Origin: Pelagibius litoralis
GTDB lineage: Bacteria > Pseudomonadota > Alphaproteobacteria > Kiloniellales > Kiloniellaceae
Reading direction: 5' to 3'
Assembly (NCBI RefSeq): GCF_011683915.1
Contig: NZ_JAAQPH010000007.1
Coordinates: 62,001-126,000, forward strand
Length of the DNA: 64,000 bases
Part shown: positions 50,287 to 58,957 of the stretch, piece after piece
How positions within the stretch are numbered: position 1 is the first letter of the stretch
How the letters are laid out: each line of letters begins with the position of its first letter
The notes under the pieces: generated by a model
Databases searched by the model: none
What the model was told of the DNA's origin: nothing
The model's input: only the letters and a program-made list of their open reading frames with translations
Translations under genes and position numbers: made by a program

Positions 50287-50667
50287 ATGCTGCGCAGACA
50301 TCACGATATGGGGGGGCTTGAGGCTGGGCCGGTCGATCCCTTCGGCCCCGGTGCCGAGCACGACTACGCGCCCTGGGAAAAGAAAGTCGACGCCATCCTG
50401 CGTCTGGTCAGCGACAAGAAGCGTCAGATCATGACCGTGGACGAGCTGCGCCGCGGCATCGAGGAACTGGGCCCCGGCGTCTACGACGAACTCAGCTACT
50501 ACGAGCGCTGGATCGCCTCGGTCACCAACAACCTGATCGAAAAGGGCGTCATCGATATCGATGAGCTTGGCCGCCGCATGACCGCGATCACCGAGGCCTG
50601 GCCCGCCGGCGGCGTCACCGAAGCCGAGCCCAAAGTCGTGCCCGAGACCGATGGGCAGGGCGCATGA
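50287..50667 (+). CDS. Nitrile hydratase/thiocyanate hydrolase-like beta subunit, N-terminal part
   Basis: 126 residues. It matches only the N-terminal helical half of nitrile hydratase beta: HHDMGGLEAGPVDPF, HDYAPWEKKVDAILRLVSDK and YDELSYYERWIASVTNNLIE. The C-terminal SH3-like half is encoded separately, next. This split is the arrangement of thiocyanate hydrolase, whose beta and alpha subunits equal the two halves. An AGAAGGA site precedes the ATG. It overlaps the following gene by four bases (ATGA). Confidence 0.85.
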   Translation: MLRRHHDMGGLEAGPVDPFGPGAEHDYAPWEKKVDAILRLVSDKKRQIMTVDELRRGIEELGPGVYDELSYYERWIASVTNNLIEKGVIDIDELGRRMTAITEAWPAGGVTEAEPKVVPETDGQGA

Positions 50668-50975
50668 GCGCGCGTTTCGATATCGGCGCCCGGGTTTCGG
50701 TGCGTGCGTCCTTTCCGCCGGGCCATGTGCGTACGCCGTTTTTCATCCGTGGCAAGACCGGCGTGGTGACGGAGATCCTCGGCCCCTATCGCAATCCGGA
50801 AGAACTGGCCTATGGCCGCAGTGGGGAGCCGGCGATGCCGCTCTACCGCGTGAGCTTTCACACCGCCGACCTTTGGCAGGATTACGACGGCGGCACAAAG
50901 GACAGCACGGTGGTCGACGTTTATGAAAACTGGCTCGACGAAGCTGCCGGAGAAGCCAGGGGAGAGACTAGCTGA
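50664..50975 (+). CDS. Nitrile hydratase/thiocyanate hydrolase-like beta subunit, C-terminal SH3-like part
   Basis: 103 residues equal to the C-terminal beta-barrel of nitrile hydratase beta: FDIGARVSVRASFPPGHVRT, PFFIRGKTGVVTEILG and YRVSFHTADLWQDYDGGTKD. In thiocyanate hydrolase the matching protein is the alpha subunit. Translation is coupled both ways: the start overlaps the previous stop by four bases, and its stop shares one base with the next start. It would pack against the catalytic subunit. Confidence 0.85.
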   Translation: MSARFDIGARVSVRASFPPGHVRTPFFIRGKTGVVTEILGPYRNPEELAYGRSGEPAMPLYRVSFHTADLWQDYDGGTKDSTVVDVYENWLDEAAGEARGETS

Positions 50976-51616
50976 TGGCCGAGGACCATACCCACGATCA
51001 CCCGCACGACCATTCCCAGTTCCAGCCGGATCTGGAGGACAAGCCGCTCACCCACTATCAGGCGATGACCGAGGCGGTGGGCGAACTGCTGATCGAAAAG
51101 GGCGTGATCAGTGGTGACGAGCTGCGCGCCATGCTGGAGCTGATCGACGCCAAGAGCCCGGCCGCCGGCGCCAAGATGGTGGCGCGTGCCTGGGTCGATT
51201 CCGCCTTCAAGGCCCGTATGATGGACGACGTGCTGGCGGCGGCGGAAGAACTGGGCATCGATGCCGGCGGCATTCCGATCCTTGCGGTGGAGAACACACC
51301 CGAAGTGCACAACGTCATCGTCTGTACGCTGTGTTCCTGCTATCCGCGCCAGCTTATCGGCCTGCCGCCCGATTGGTACAAGGCGCGCAGCTATCGCAGC
51401 CGCACCGTGTGCGAACCGCGCAAAGTGCTGGCCGAATTCGGCACCGTCATTCCTGACGACGTGGAGGTCCGGGTGCACGATTCCACCGCCGACCTGCGCT
51501 ACATGGTGATCCCGCAGCGCCCCGCCGGCAGCGAGGGCCTGGACGAAGCGGCCCTGGCCGACCTCGTCACCCGCGACTGCATGATCGGTGTGACCCTGGC
51601 GAAAGCGGTGGGGTAG
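50975..51616 (+). CDS. Nitrile hydratase alpha/thiocyanate hydrolase gamma-like catalytic subunit, cobalt-type
   Basis: 213 residues. The metal site is VCTLCSCY with cysteines 117, 120 and 122; Thr in CTLC marks the cobalt type (iron enzymes have Ser). Post-translational oxidation of two of these cysteines to sulfenate/sulfinate is expected from the family. Further matches are LGLPPDW-like IGLPPDWYKARSYRSRTVCE and VRVHDSTADLRYMVIPQRPA. The N-terminus is His-rich (HTHDHPHDHSQF) and may help load the metal. No activator gene lies beside it. The substrate could be nitriles or thiocyanate; the split beta favours the latter lineage without proving activity. Confidence 0.88.
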   Translation: MAEDHTHDHPHDHSQFQPDLEDKPLTHYQAMTEAVGELLIEKGVISGDELRAMLELIDAKSPAAGAKMVARAWVDSAFKARMMDDVLAAAEELGIDAGGIPILAVENTPEVHNVIVCTLCSCYPRQLIGLPPDWYKARSYRSRTVCEPRKVLAEFGTVIPDDVEVRVHDSTADLRYMVIPQRPAGSEGLDEAALADLVTRDCMIGVTLAKAVG

Positions 51617-51644
51617 GGGCGGCTTTTAACCCGCCCGGTTTCTG

Positions 51645-52676
51645 CTAGCTCTCCGCGCGGGCTTCGCGGAAGGAGATCAGGCGGCGTGTGGTCTCGCACC
51701 AGAGGGTGAGGCGCACGCAGCTGAGGCTTTGCCAGAGGGTCAGCCGGCCCACGCTTTTCAGGTCGGGATGGTCGCGCATCACCCGCGGTAGGCGGTAGTA
51801 GGGAATGCGGCTGCAGAGGTGATGCAGGTGATGCATTCCGATATTGGCGGTGAGCCAGCGCAGCGGGTGCGGCAGGTCGTAATGCGAACTGCCGTGCAGG
51901 GCGGCTTCGTGCAGGTCCCACTCCGGATCTTCGGCCCAGAAGGTTCCCTCGAACTGATGCTGCACGTAGAACAGCCAGACGCCGATTGAGGCGGCGAGCA
52001 GGGTGATCGGCAACTGCACCAGCAGGAAGGGTCCGAAGCCGATGAACCAGATCACCGTGGCGATCACGGCGGCGCTGGCCAGATTGGTCGCCATGGCGTT
52101 GAACCAGGCCTGGCGCCGGTTGCGGGTCACGATATGCGGCAGGCGGTGCTGCAGCACGAAGATGTAAGCCGGCCCGATGCCGAACATCACGATGGGATGC
52201 CGGTAGAGGCGGTAGCGCAGGCGGCCCCAATAGGTCAGGGCCTGATACTCGCGTACCGTCAGGGTGTCGATGTCGCCGACCCCGCGGCGGTCCAGATTGC
52301 CGGTGCTGGCGTGGTGGACGGCGTGCGCTTGGCGCCAGCCGTCATAGGGCGTCAGCGTCAGCACGCTGATGGCCCGGCCGACCCAGTCGTTCGCCAGCCG
52401 GCTGCGGAAGAAGGCGCCGTGGCCGCAGTCGTGTTGAATCATGAACAGCCGGACGAGGAAGACCGCCGCCAGGACGGCGGGGAAAATCGCCAGGGGCCAG
52501 TAGCCGTAGTGGATGGCCGCCCAGGAGAGCAGCCAGAGGCCGGTGAAGGGGAGGACCGTCACCGCGATCTCGAAGATGCTGCGGCTATGGTTGGGGTCGC
52601 GGTAACCGGCCAGGGTCTGTGCCCACTGCTTTGGGCCGGCGGATGCGGGTGGCGAAGCGGTTGTCTTTGTTTTCAC
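51645..52676 (-). CDS. Membrane fatty acid desaturase
   Basis: 343 residues from a GTG at 52676. The three histidine boxes of the di-iron site are HDCGHG, HAVHHAS and HHLHH (in NIGMHHLHHLCSRIPYYRLP). Four or more membrane segments lie between them. The GRLRYRLYRHPIVMFGIGPA stretch fits the omega/delta-12-type bacterial desaturases. It puts a double bond into membrane acyl chains. It is convergent with the nitrile hydratase-like operon and stops 28 bases from it. Confidence 0.9.
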   Translation of the reverse strand: MKTKTTASPPASAGPKQWAQTLAGYRDPNHSRSIFEIAVTVLPFTGLWLLSWAAIHYGYWPLAIFPAVLAAVFLVRLFMIQHDCGHGAFFRSRLANDWVGRAISVLTLTPYDGWRQAHAVHHASTGNLDRRGVGDIDTLTVREYQALTYWGRLRYRLYRHPIVMFGIGPAYIFVLQHRLPHIVTRNRRQAWFNAMATNLASAAVIATVIWFIGFGPFLLVQLPITLLAASIGVWLFYVQHQFEGTFWAEDPEWDLHEAALHGSSHYDLPHPLRWLTANIGMHHLHHLCSRIPYYRLPRVMRDHPDLKSVGRLTLWQSLSCVRLTLWCETTRRLISFREARAES

Positions 52677-52874
52677 AGTCTCGTCTACGGCTAGTGCTGC
52701 GTTGATCGGTTTCTGACGGCTTTTACTTTTTAGCCTGCATCGTCTGCGCTGTATATGACGGTTGGTTGATTTCTCCGTTTCGAAATCACGTCAACCGTTC
52801 TTGCGCGCGACACAGACTGTCAGGGTCCGACATTAAGGTGAAAATAACGATAATTCCCACCCGCTAAGTGAAAA

Positions 52875-52899
52875 GCCGCCGCTTGTTGCAAGCGGCGGC
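52875..52899 (-). terminator. Terminator downstream of the cold-shock gene
   Basis: GCCGCCGCTTG (52875-52885) and CAAGCGGCGGC (52889-52899) form a perfect 11-base-pair stem around a three-base loop. On the minus strand the stem is followed by CTTTTCACTT. It lies 38 bases after the stop of the cold-shock gene, in the right orientation for it. Confidence 0.85.
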
Positions 52900-52937
52900 C
52901 CTCCATACTCGCGATACAGTCTTGCGACCGCAGCCCG

Positions 52938-53147
52938 TCAGGCTACTTCGATCGTGCTGACGGCAAGTTTGCCACTGCGCGGATCGTTCTCGGTGTCGAA
53001 CTTCACCTTCTGGCCTTCCTGAAGGCCATGAATGCCGGCGCGCTCAAGCGCGGTGGCGTGGACGAAAACGTCCTTCTGGCCGTCGTCCGGCTGGATGAAG
53101 CCGAAGCCCCGATGGTCGTTGTAGAACTTTACGGTGCCCGCAATCAT
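52938..53147 (-). CDS. Cold-shock protein (CspA family)
   Basis: 69 residues with both RNA-binding motifs, GTVKFYNDHRGFGFIQPDDG (RNP1-like FGFI) and DVFVHATALERAGI (RNP2-like). The chain is the standard five-strand OB fold and ends SGKLAVSTIEVA. It binds single-stranded RNA or DNA and melts secondary structure. The 230 bases upstream hold no gene and probably include a long leader, as in cold-induced csp genes. A hairpin terminator follows. Confidence 0.95.
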   Translation of the reverse strand: MIAGTVKFYNDHRGFGFIQPDDGQKDVFVHATALERAGIHGLQEGQKVKFDTENDPRSGKLAVSTIEVA

Positions 53148-53379
53148 GGAAAATTCCTTTCACTAACGGTTTGCACTAGGGTTGGCGCACGAGGTTTCGC
53201 GGCCAATTTCCCGGTTCGTTGACTTGGAGAGAGAGTCTGAAGCGTGCACACCCGTCAGTGACGTGGTGAAGCGGCCCAATCTTCCGGCCAATATCAATAC
53301 CAGACACATAGCTATGAAACGCGGTAATTGCAAGGCGGCAGGCGCCGGCCCGGTTCCCGGCGCATTATGGCCGCATACC

Positions 53380-53997
53380 TCACTCCGTCGCTACGGCGGC
53401 GTTGTCGAGATCGTTCGCGCGGCGAAAGGCGTCCCGCGCGGTGAGGCGCGCCACGTAGTCGGCAAAGCCCGGGCGCTCCTCCATGGTGCCGAACTGCAGG
53501 CCCCAGTTGACCTGCGATCCCAGGTAGAGGTCGGCGGCGGTAAAGCTCTCCCCGGCGATGTAACCGCCGCCGGCAAGCGCTTTTTCCAGGGTGTCCATGA
53601 CCGTGCCGAAGTTGCCGTAGCCAACCATAGCCTGCTTGTCGTCTTCCGGGTCGAAGCCCAGTGCATGATTGAGGACCGCCGATTCAACCGGCCCGGCGGC
53701 GAAGAACAACCAGCGGTAATAGCTGCCGCGCCTGCCCGGCGGCGGCGCCAATCCCGCTTCGGGGAAGGCGTCGGCAAGATAGGCGCAGATCGCGGCGCAT
53801 TCGGTGATCACGGTGTCGCCGTGGCGAACCGCCGGTACCTTGCCCATGGGGTTGATTGCCAGATAGTCCGGGCCCTTCATTGCCGGCCCATAGTCGACGA
53901 TCTCGGTCCTGTAGGGTGTGCCGACCTCTTCCAGCATCCAGCGGACGATGCGGCCGCGGGAGCGGGGGTTGGTGTAGAAGACGAGTTCGTCGGGCAT
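53380..53997 (-). CDS. Glutathione S-transferase family protein
   Basis: 205 residues. The thioredoxin-like N-terminal domain shows LVFYTNPRSRGRIVRWMLEE, INPMGKVPAVRHGDTVITEC (cis-proline) and AAICAYLADAFPEAGLAPPP. The helical C-terminal domain has GESFTAADLYLGSQVNWGLQ. The Asn-Pro-Arg-Ser start is like bacterial beta-type or YfcF-like GSTs that use Ser or Cys in catalysis. Likely detoxification. It stands alone and its gene is divergent from the hydrolase at 54242. Confidence 0.9.
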   Translation of the reverse strand: MPDELVFYTNPRSRGRIVRWMLEEVGTPYRTEIVDYGPAMKGPDYLAINPMGKVPAVRHGDTVITECAAICAYLADAFPEAGLAPPPGRRGSYYRWLFFAAGPVESAVLNHALGFDPEDDKQAMVGYGNFGTVMDTLEKALAGGGYIAGESFTAADLYLGSQVNWGLQFGTMEERPGFADYVARLTARDAFRRANDLDNAAVATE

Positions 53998-54241
53998 CGC
54001 AGTTCTCCGTTGCGGTTATACCGGGACCTTAGCCCAGCAGAAACCGCCGATCATCTGCAGAATCGGCCTGTTTTTCCCGAACTTGACGTTCAGGCCATCT
54101 GGCCGTTCGATCTATAGCATTACCTCTTCCGTTCCCTGCCGTCCCCGCCCGGATCTTGATAATCTGACTACGGGAGATGCGCGCTACCGCAGGCCCGCTT
54201 GTTCGGGCGACGCGGAGCACAAGACACGAAGGGGGGAAGAC

Positions 54242-55303
54242 ATGGCTGTTTCAGTCTATTTCGCGACCAATCGCAAGGTGACCGGCGGCGCAGATCCGCA
54301 GATCGGTGAGGATTTTCATCCGAACCTCGACGAACTGCGCTTCGGCAAGGTCACTTTCACCGGCAAGGATCTCTACAAAAAAGACCTCGCCGCCTTCATC
54401 GGCAGCGGAAAGATCACGCTGGCGCCGGAAAAGCTCGACAAGGAAGATGCCGACAGGTCCAGGCTCGGCAGCAAAGCGATCTTCGATGAGGTACGCGCTG
54501 AGATGCTGAAGAAGGGCGATGCCCTCATCTTCGTGCATGGCTATGACCACGAATTCCGCGAGGCCGCCGGGCGTGCCGTGCAGTTGCAGCAGTGGCTGGC
54601 TGCCGGCGGGAAGGACATGGCGATGCTGTTCTTCACCTGGCCGTCGGCCGGGGCCGGGGTGTCGCGGCGTACCTACGCCGACGACCGCAAGCGTGCCGAG
54701 TGTTCCGGCCTGGCGTTGGGCCGCGCGGTCCTGAAGGCGACCGACTTCATCCGCAATACCCAGCGCGATGCGCGCTGCGACGGCCGCATCCACCTGCTTT
54801 GTCATTCGATGGGCAACTGGGCGATGCGCGGCGCGGTGCAGGGCATGCGCACCTTCGTGGGCAATAACATCCCGCCGCTCTTCGACGAGGTGATCCTGAC
54901 TGCCGCGGATGAAGACGATGATACACTGGAGGCCAAGCACAAGGTGGCCCCGCTGCTGCGCGGCTGCCGGCGTCTGACGGTCTACTACAATCACCAGGAC
55001 GCAGCCCTGAAGGCCAGCGACTATGCGATGGGCAATCCCGACCGCCTGGGCCGCAGCGGGCCGCGCAGTGCGGCCGGGCTGCCGGGCAAGGTCGCGGTCG
55101 TCAATGTCGCACCCAAAGTCATCTGGGAAGCCAAGGGCGCCAACGCCTGGACCGCCGATCCCACCGGGCATCAGTACTTCCGCAACAACCCGCGGGTTCG
55201 CCAAGACATGATCGACGTCTTGAACGGCAAGCTCGACGAGGATCTCGCCGGCGAAAAGCGGCGGCGCAAGAATGACGTCGGCGACTACTGGCGGCTGGAA
55301 TAG
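54242..55303 (+). CDS. Alpha/beta hydrolase of the DUF900 type
   Basis: 353 residues from ATG 54242, preceded by GGGGGGAAG. The opening SVYFATNRKVTGGADPQIGE is the DUF900 start. Catalytic features are ALIFVHGYDHEFREAAGRAV (oxyanion-side HGY), the nucleophile elbow LLCHSMGNWAMRGAVQ and later VILTAADEDDDTLEAKHKVA (acid region). A C-terminal histidine probably lies in TGHQYFRNNPR. There is no signal peptide, so it acts in the cytoplasm. Substrate unknown. The gene runs into a GC-rich repeat block. Confidence 0.85.
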   Translation: MAVSVYFATNRKVTGGADPQIGEDFHPNLDELRFGKVTFTGKDLYKKDLAAFIGSGKITLAPEKLDKEDADRSRLGSKAIFDEVRAEMLKKGDALIFVHGYDHEFREAAGRAVQLQQWLAAGGKDMAMLFFTWPSAGAGVSRRTYADDRKRAECSGLALGRAVLKATDFIRNTQRDARCDGRIHLLCHSMGNWAMRGAVQGMRTFVGNNIPPLFDEVILTAADEDDDTLEAKHKVAPLLRGCRRLTVYYNHQDAALKASDYAMGNPDRLGRSGPRSAAGLPGKVAVVNVAPKVIWEAKGANAWTADPTGHQYFRNNPRVRQDMIDVLNGKLDEDLAGEKRRRKNDVGDYWRLE

Positions 55304-55314
55304 GAAAACAACAA

Positions 55315-55464
55315 CCCCTCACCCCGACCCTCTCCCGCAAGGGGAGAGGGGGATTCTTATGTGCCGCCTTCGGTTCCCTCTCCCCTTGTGGGAGAGGGAG
55401 GGGGCCGCGCAGCGGGAGGGTGAGGGGGAAATCAGCGTCCCGCGCTGCGGGAGGGTGAGGGGGC
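55315..55464. repeat. GC-rich dispersed repeat block with tandem units
   Basis: The region opens with CCCCTCACCCCGACCCTCTC and contains opposed arms CCGCAAGGGGAGAGGG and CCCTCTCCCCTTGTGGGAGA. It then repeats GCGGGAGGGTGAGGGGG twice (about 55412-55428 and 55447-55463). Such CCCTCTCCC...GGGAGAGGG units are common dispersed palindromes in many GC-rich Proteobacteria. They lie between the convergent hydrolase and oxidoreductase genes and probably act as a terminator. Confidence 0.8.
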
Positions 55465-55471
55465 TTGGTTG

Positions 55472-58400
55472 CTACTCTGCTGCGGTCTGGCGCCTTGCCG
55501 GGTCGCGGAAGGCGGCCAGCAGGTCGGCTTCGCAGGCCTTGGCGGTCTTCACATGGGCTTCCTTCACGTGGCCGTAGCCGCGGATCTTTTCGGGGATCGA
55601 GGCAATCTCTAACGCCAGGGCATGATTGTCGGCCGACAGGTTCGCGGCGACGTCATCCATGACCGTCTCATAGCTGCGGATGAGGGCTTGCTCCATTCTG
55701 CGTTCGGCGCTGTAGCCGAAGATGTCGAAGGCGGTACCGCGCAGGCCCTTCAGCTTGGACAGCACGCGGAAGGCCGGCAGCATCCAGGCGCCGAATTCCT
55801 GCTTCTGAAGCTCCCCGTTGTCGGGGTTGCGCTTGGCGATGAGGGGCGGGGCGAGGTGGAAGGAAAGCTTGAAGTTGCCCTCGAACTGCTCGGTCAGTTT
55901 CTGGGTGAACTCCGGCCCGCTGTAAAGCCGTGCCACTTCATATTCGTCTTTCACCGCCAACAGTTTGAAGTAGTAGCGGGCAACGGCTTCGGCGAGGCCT
56001 GAGAAACCCGGTGCCTTCTCCGCTTCGGCCTGACGCAGGCGCGCGACCAGTTTCTCGTAGCGCGCCGCATAGGCGGCGTTCTGATAGCCGGTCAGGAAGT
56101 CTTTGCGGCGGGCGACAAGCTCATCCAGGTCTTGCGACAGGTGATGGCTCTGCGGCTCCGCCTTGGGCGCCACGGTCCTTTCGACTGCCGCCAGGTCATG
56201 GGCGCCGCGCCGTCCCCAGCGAAAGGCGCGCTTGTTCGCCTCTACCGCGACGCCGTTCAGCTCGATGGCCTTGTGGATGGCCGCCTCGCTCAGGGGGACC
56301 AGGCCCTTCTGCCAGGCATAGCCGAGCATGAAGAGGTTGGTGGCGATGGAATCGCCCAGCAGTGCGGTGGCGATGCGGGTGGCATCGATGAAATCCGCCT
56401 GTCCGGGGCCGCTGGCCTCGGCAATCAGGCGCTGCAGCTCGCTACCGGGAAAGGCCAGGTCGGGGTTGCGGGTGAACTCCCCGGTCATCACCTGGTGACT
56501 GTTGATGACGGATCGGGTTTCGCCTTGGGCAATCTTGGACAAGGCATCGAAGCCGCTGGCCACCACGAGGTCGCAACCCAGAATCAGTTTGGCGCCGCCG
56601 GCGGAGATTCGCACGGCGTGAATATCCTCAGGCTTTGGCGCGAGGCGGATATGGCTGACCACCGCGCCCCCCTTCTGCGCCAGACCGGCCATGTCGAGCA
56701 GGGAGCAGCCGCGCCCTTCCAGGTGTGCCGCCATGCCGAGCAGGGCACCGATGGTCACCACGCCGGTACCGCCGACGCCGGTGACCACGATGCCGTAAGG
56801 GGCATCCAGTGCCGGGACTGCGGGCTCGGGCAGGCTCTCCCAGACATCCGCCTCGGGTCCCGGTTTCTGGGCCAGCGGCTTCATCTTGCGGATGGCGCCG
56901 CCATGCACAGTGACGAAGCTGGGACAGAAGCCGTTCACGCAGGAGAAGTCCTTGTTGCAGGACGACTGGTCGATGGCGCGCTTGCGCCCGAACTCGGTTT
57001 CCACCGGCACCACGGAAACGCAGTTGGATTTCACCGAGCAGTCGCCGCAGCCTTCGCAGACCAGATCGTTGATGAAGGCCCGCTTGGGCGGATCGGGGAA
57101 GAGGCCGCGCTTGCGCCGCCGGCGCTTCTCCGCCGCGCAGGTCTGGTCGTAGAGCAGCACGGTGACGCCCTCGACGTCGCGCAGGTCCTTTTGGACGGCG
57201 TCCAGGCGGTCGCGGTGTTCGATGGTCACGCCCTCGGCCCAGTTGGTGCCGATCGGATACTTCTCGGGTTGATCGGTCACCACGACGACGCGCCCCACGC
57301 CTTCGGCGGCGACCTGGCGCGTGATCATGGCGGGGTCGAGCGGGCCGTCAACGGACTGGCCGCCGGTCATGGCGACAGCGTCGTTGTAGAGGATCTTGTA
57401 GGTGATGTTGACCCCGGCGCCGACGGCCGCGCGGATCGCCATAATGCCGGAGTGGAAATAAGTGCCGTCGCCCAGGTTGACGAAGACGTGTTTGGTCTTG
57501 GAGAAGGGCGCCTGGCCGACCCAGGCCACGCCTTCGCCGCCCATCTGGCTGAAGGTGTCGGTCTTGCGGTCCATCCACTGCACCATGTAATGGCAGCCGA
57601 TTCCGGCCAGGGCGCGGCTGCCCTCCGGCACCTTGGTGGAGGAGTTGTGCGGACAGCCGGAGCAGAAGTAGGGCACCCGGGTCATGGGCGTCTGCTCGGC
57701 CTGAAGCGCCTCTTCCTTTTCCGCCAGGAAGCGCAGGCGGCTGTCGATGTCCTCGCTGGAATAGAAGCGGGCGATGCGCTTGGCGATCGCCCGGGCAATG
57801 CGCGCCGGGGTCAACTCGCCGATGGACGGCAGAATCCAGTCGCCGTTCTCGTCGAACTTGCCGACGATGCGCGGGCGCACGTCGGCGCGCCAGTTGTAGA
57901 GCTGTTCCTTCACCTGATTTTCGATGATGGCGCGCTTTTCCTCGACCACCAGGATCTCATCCAGGCCTTCGGCGAACTGACGGATGCCTTCGCGTTCCAG
58001 CGGCCATGACATGCCGACCTTGTAGACCGCCAGGCCGATTTCCGCGGCGCGGGCCTCGTCGATGCCCAGGTCGTCGAGGGCCTGGCGCACATCCAGATAG
58101 GCTTTGCCGGCGGTTACGATGCCGAAGCGCGGCTTCTCTGCGCCCAGCACTTGCTTGTCCAGCTTGTTGGCGCGGGCGAAAGCCAGGGCGGCATAGATCT
58201 TGTGGCGGTGCAGGCGTTCCTCCTGCTCCAACGGCGTATCGGGCCAGCGCACGTGAAGGCCGCCCGGCGTGGCTTCGAAGTCCTCCGGCAGGATGATCGG
58301 GTTGCGCGCCGGATCGATCGAGACGCTGGCCGAAGAGTCGACGGTCTCGCCGATAGTCTTGAAGCCGACCCAGCAGCCGGAAAAACGGCTCATCGCCCAG

Positions 58401-58957
58401 CCGTAGAGGCCGAGGTCCAGGAACTCCTGCACACCGGCCGGATTGAGCACCGGGATCATCAGATCCATGAAGGTGTATTCGCACTGATGGGCGGTGGTCG
58501 AGGACTTGGCGGTGTGGTCGTCGCCGGCCAGCAGCAGCACGCCGCCGTTGCGGCTGGCGCCGGCCATGTTGCCGTGGCGCAGCACGTCGCCGGAGCGGTC
58601 GACCCCCGGTCCCTTGGCGTACCACATGGAAAACACGCCGTCGTAGTTGCTGTCGCCGAAAAGATCGCCCTGCTGGGTACCCCAGACGGCGGTTGCCGCC
58701 AGATCCTCGTTCACCCCGGCCTGGAAGTGGATGTGATGCTTTTTCAGGAACTGTTTTGCGTAGCCCATCTGCTGGTCGACGCCGCCGAGCGGCGAACCGC
58801 GATAGCCGGTCACGAAGCCCGCGGTGTTCAGGCCGGCGGCAAGATCGCGCTGCCTTTGCATCATCGGCAGGCGCACCAGCGCCTGTGTGCCGGTCAGGAA
58901 AACCTGGCCCTGTTCCAGGGCGTATTTGTCGTCGAGGGATACCGCCTGCAAAGCCAT
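55472..58957 (-). CDS. Fused indolepyruvate ferredoxin oxidoreductase (alpha plus beta domains)
   Basis: 1161 residues. Domains in order: TPP pyrimidine-binding-like start (GTQALVRLPMMQRQRDLAAG, FVTGYRGSPLGGVDQQ), TPP diphosphate domain (FVNLGDGTYFHSGIMAIRAA), a cysteine cluster for Fe-S (CEGCGDCSVKSNCVSV, SSCNKDFSCVNGFCPS) and a gamma-type domain (GIVVTGVGGTGVVTIGALLG). It oxidatively decarboxylates aryl pyruvates to acyl-CoA, passing electrons to ferredoxin. It is divergent from hppD, whose substrate is also an aryl pyruvate; together they mark aromatic amino acid breakdown. No separate beta gene is needed. Confidence 0.93.
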   Translation of the reverse strand: MALQAVSLDDKYALEQGQVFLTGTQALVRLPMMQRQRDLAAGLNTAGFVTGYRGSPLGGVDQQMGYAKQFLKKHHIHFQAGVNEDLAATAVWGTQQGDLFGDSNYDGVFSMWYAKGPGVDRSGDVLRHGNMAGASRNGGVLLLAGDDHTAKSSTTAHQCEYTFMDLMIPVLNPAGVQEFLDLGLYGWAMSRFSGCWVGFKTIGETVDSSASVSIDPARNPIILPEDFEATPGGLHVRWPDTPLEQEERLHRHKIYAALAFARANKLDKQVLGAEKPRFGIVTAGKAYLDVRQALDDLGIDEARAAEIGLAVYKVGMSWPLEREGIRQFAEGLDEILVVEEKRAIIENQVKEQLYNWRADVRPRIVGKFDENGDWILPSIGELTPARIARAIAKRIARFYSSEDIDSRLRFLAEKEEALQAEQTPMTRVPYFCSGCPHNSSTKVPEGSRALAGIGCHYMVQWMDRKTDTFSQMGGEGVAWVGQAPFSKTKHVFVNLGDGTYFHSGIMAIRAAVGAGVNITYKILYNDAVAMTGGQSVDGPLDPAMITRQVAAEGVGRVVVVTDQPEKYPIGTNWAEGVTIEHRDRLDAVQKDLRDVEGVTVLLYDQTCAAEKRRRRKRGLFPDPPKRAFINDLVCEGCGDCSVKSNCVSVVPVETEFGRKRAIDQSSCNKDFSCVNGFCPSFVTVHGGAIRKMKPLAQKPGPEADVWESLPEPAVPALDAPYGIVVTGVGGTGVVTIGALLGMAAHLEGRGCSLLDMAGLAQKGGAVVSHIRLAPKPEDIHAVRISAGGAKLILGCDLVVASGFDALSKIAQGETRSVINSHQVMTGEFTRNPDLAFPGSELQRLIAEASGPGQADFIDATRIATALLGDSIATNLFMLGYAWQKGLVPLSEAAIHKAIELNGVAVEANKRAFRWGRRGAHDLAAVERTVAPKAEPQSHHLSQDLDELVARRKDFLTGYQNAAYAARYEKLVARLRQAEAEKAPGFSGLAEAVARYYFKLLAVKDEYEVARLYSGPEFTQKLTEQFEGNFKLSFHLAPPLIAKRNPDNGELQKQEFGAWMLPAFRVLSKLKGLRGTAFDIFGYSAERRMEQALIRSYETVMDDVAANLSADNHALALEIASIPEKIRGYGHVKEAHVKTAKACEADLLAAFRDPARRQTAAE

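Noticed and set aside
50651-50926. 91-codon frame overlapping the split beta genes
   Set aside because: Out of frame with both conserved subunits, which overlap by ATGA.
55409-55464. Tandem GC-rich units considered as a CRISPR-like array
   Set aside because: Only two units, spacer too short and unit too simple; fits a dispersed terminator-like repeat.
56132-58009. 625-codon plus-strand frame inside the oxidoreductase gene
   Set aside because: Antisense frame without domains; the oxidoreductase on the minus strand is well supported.
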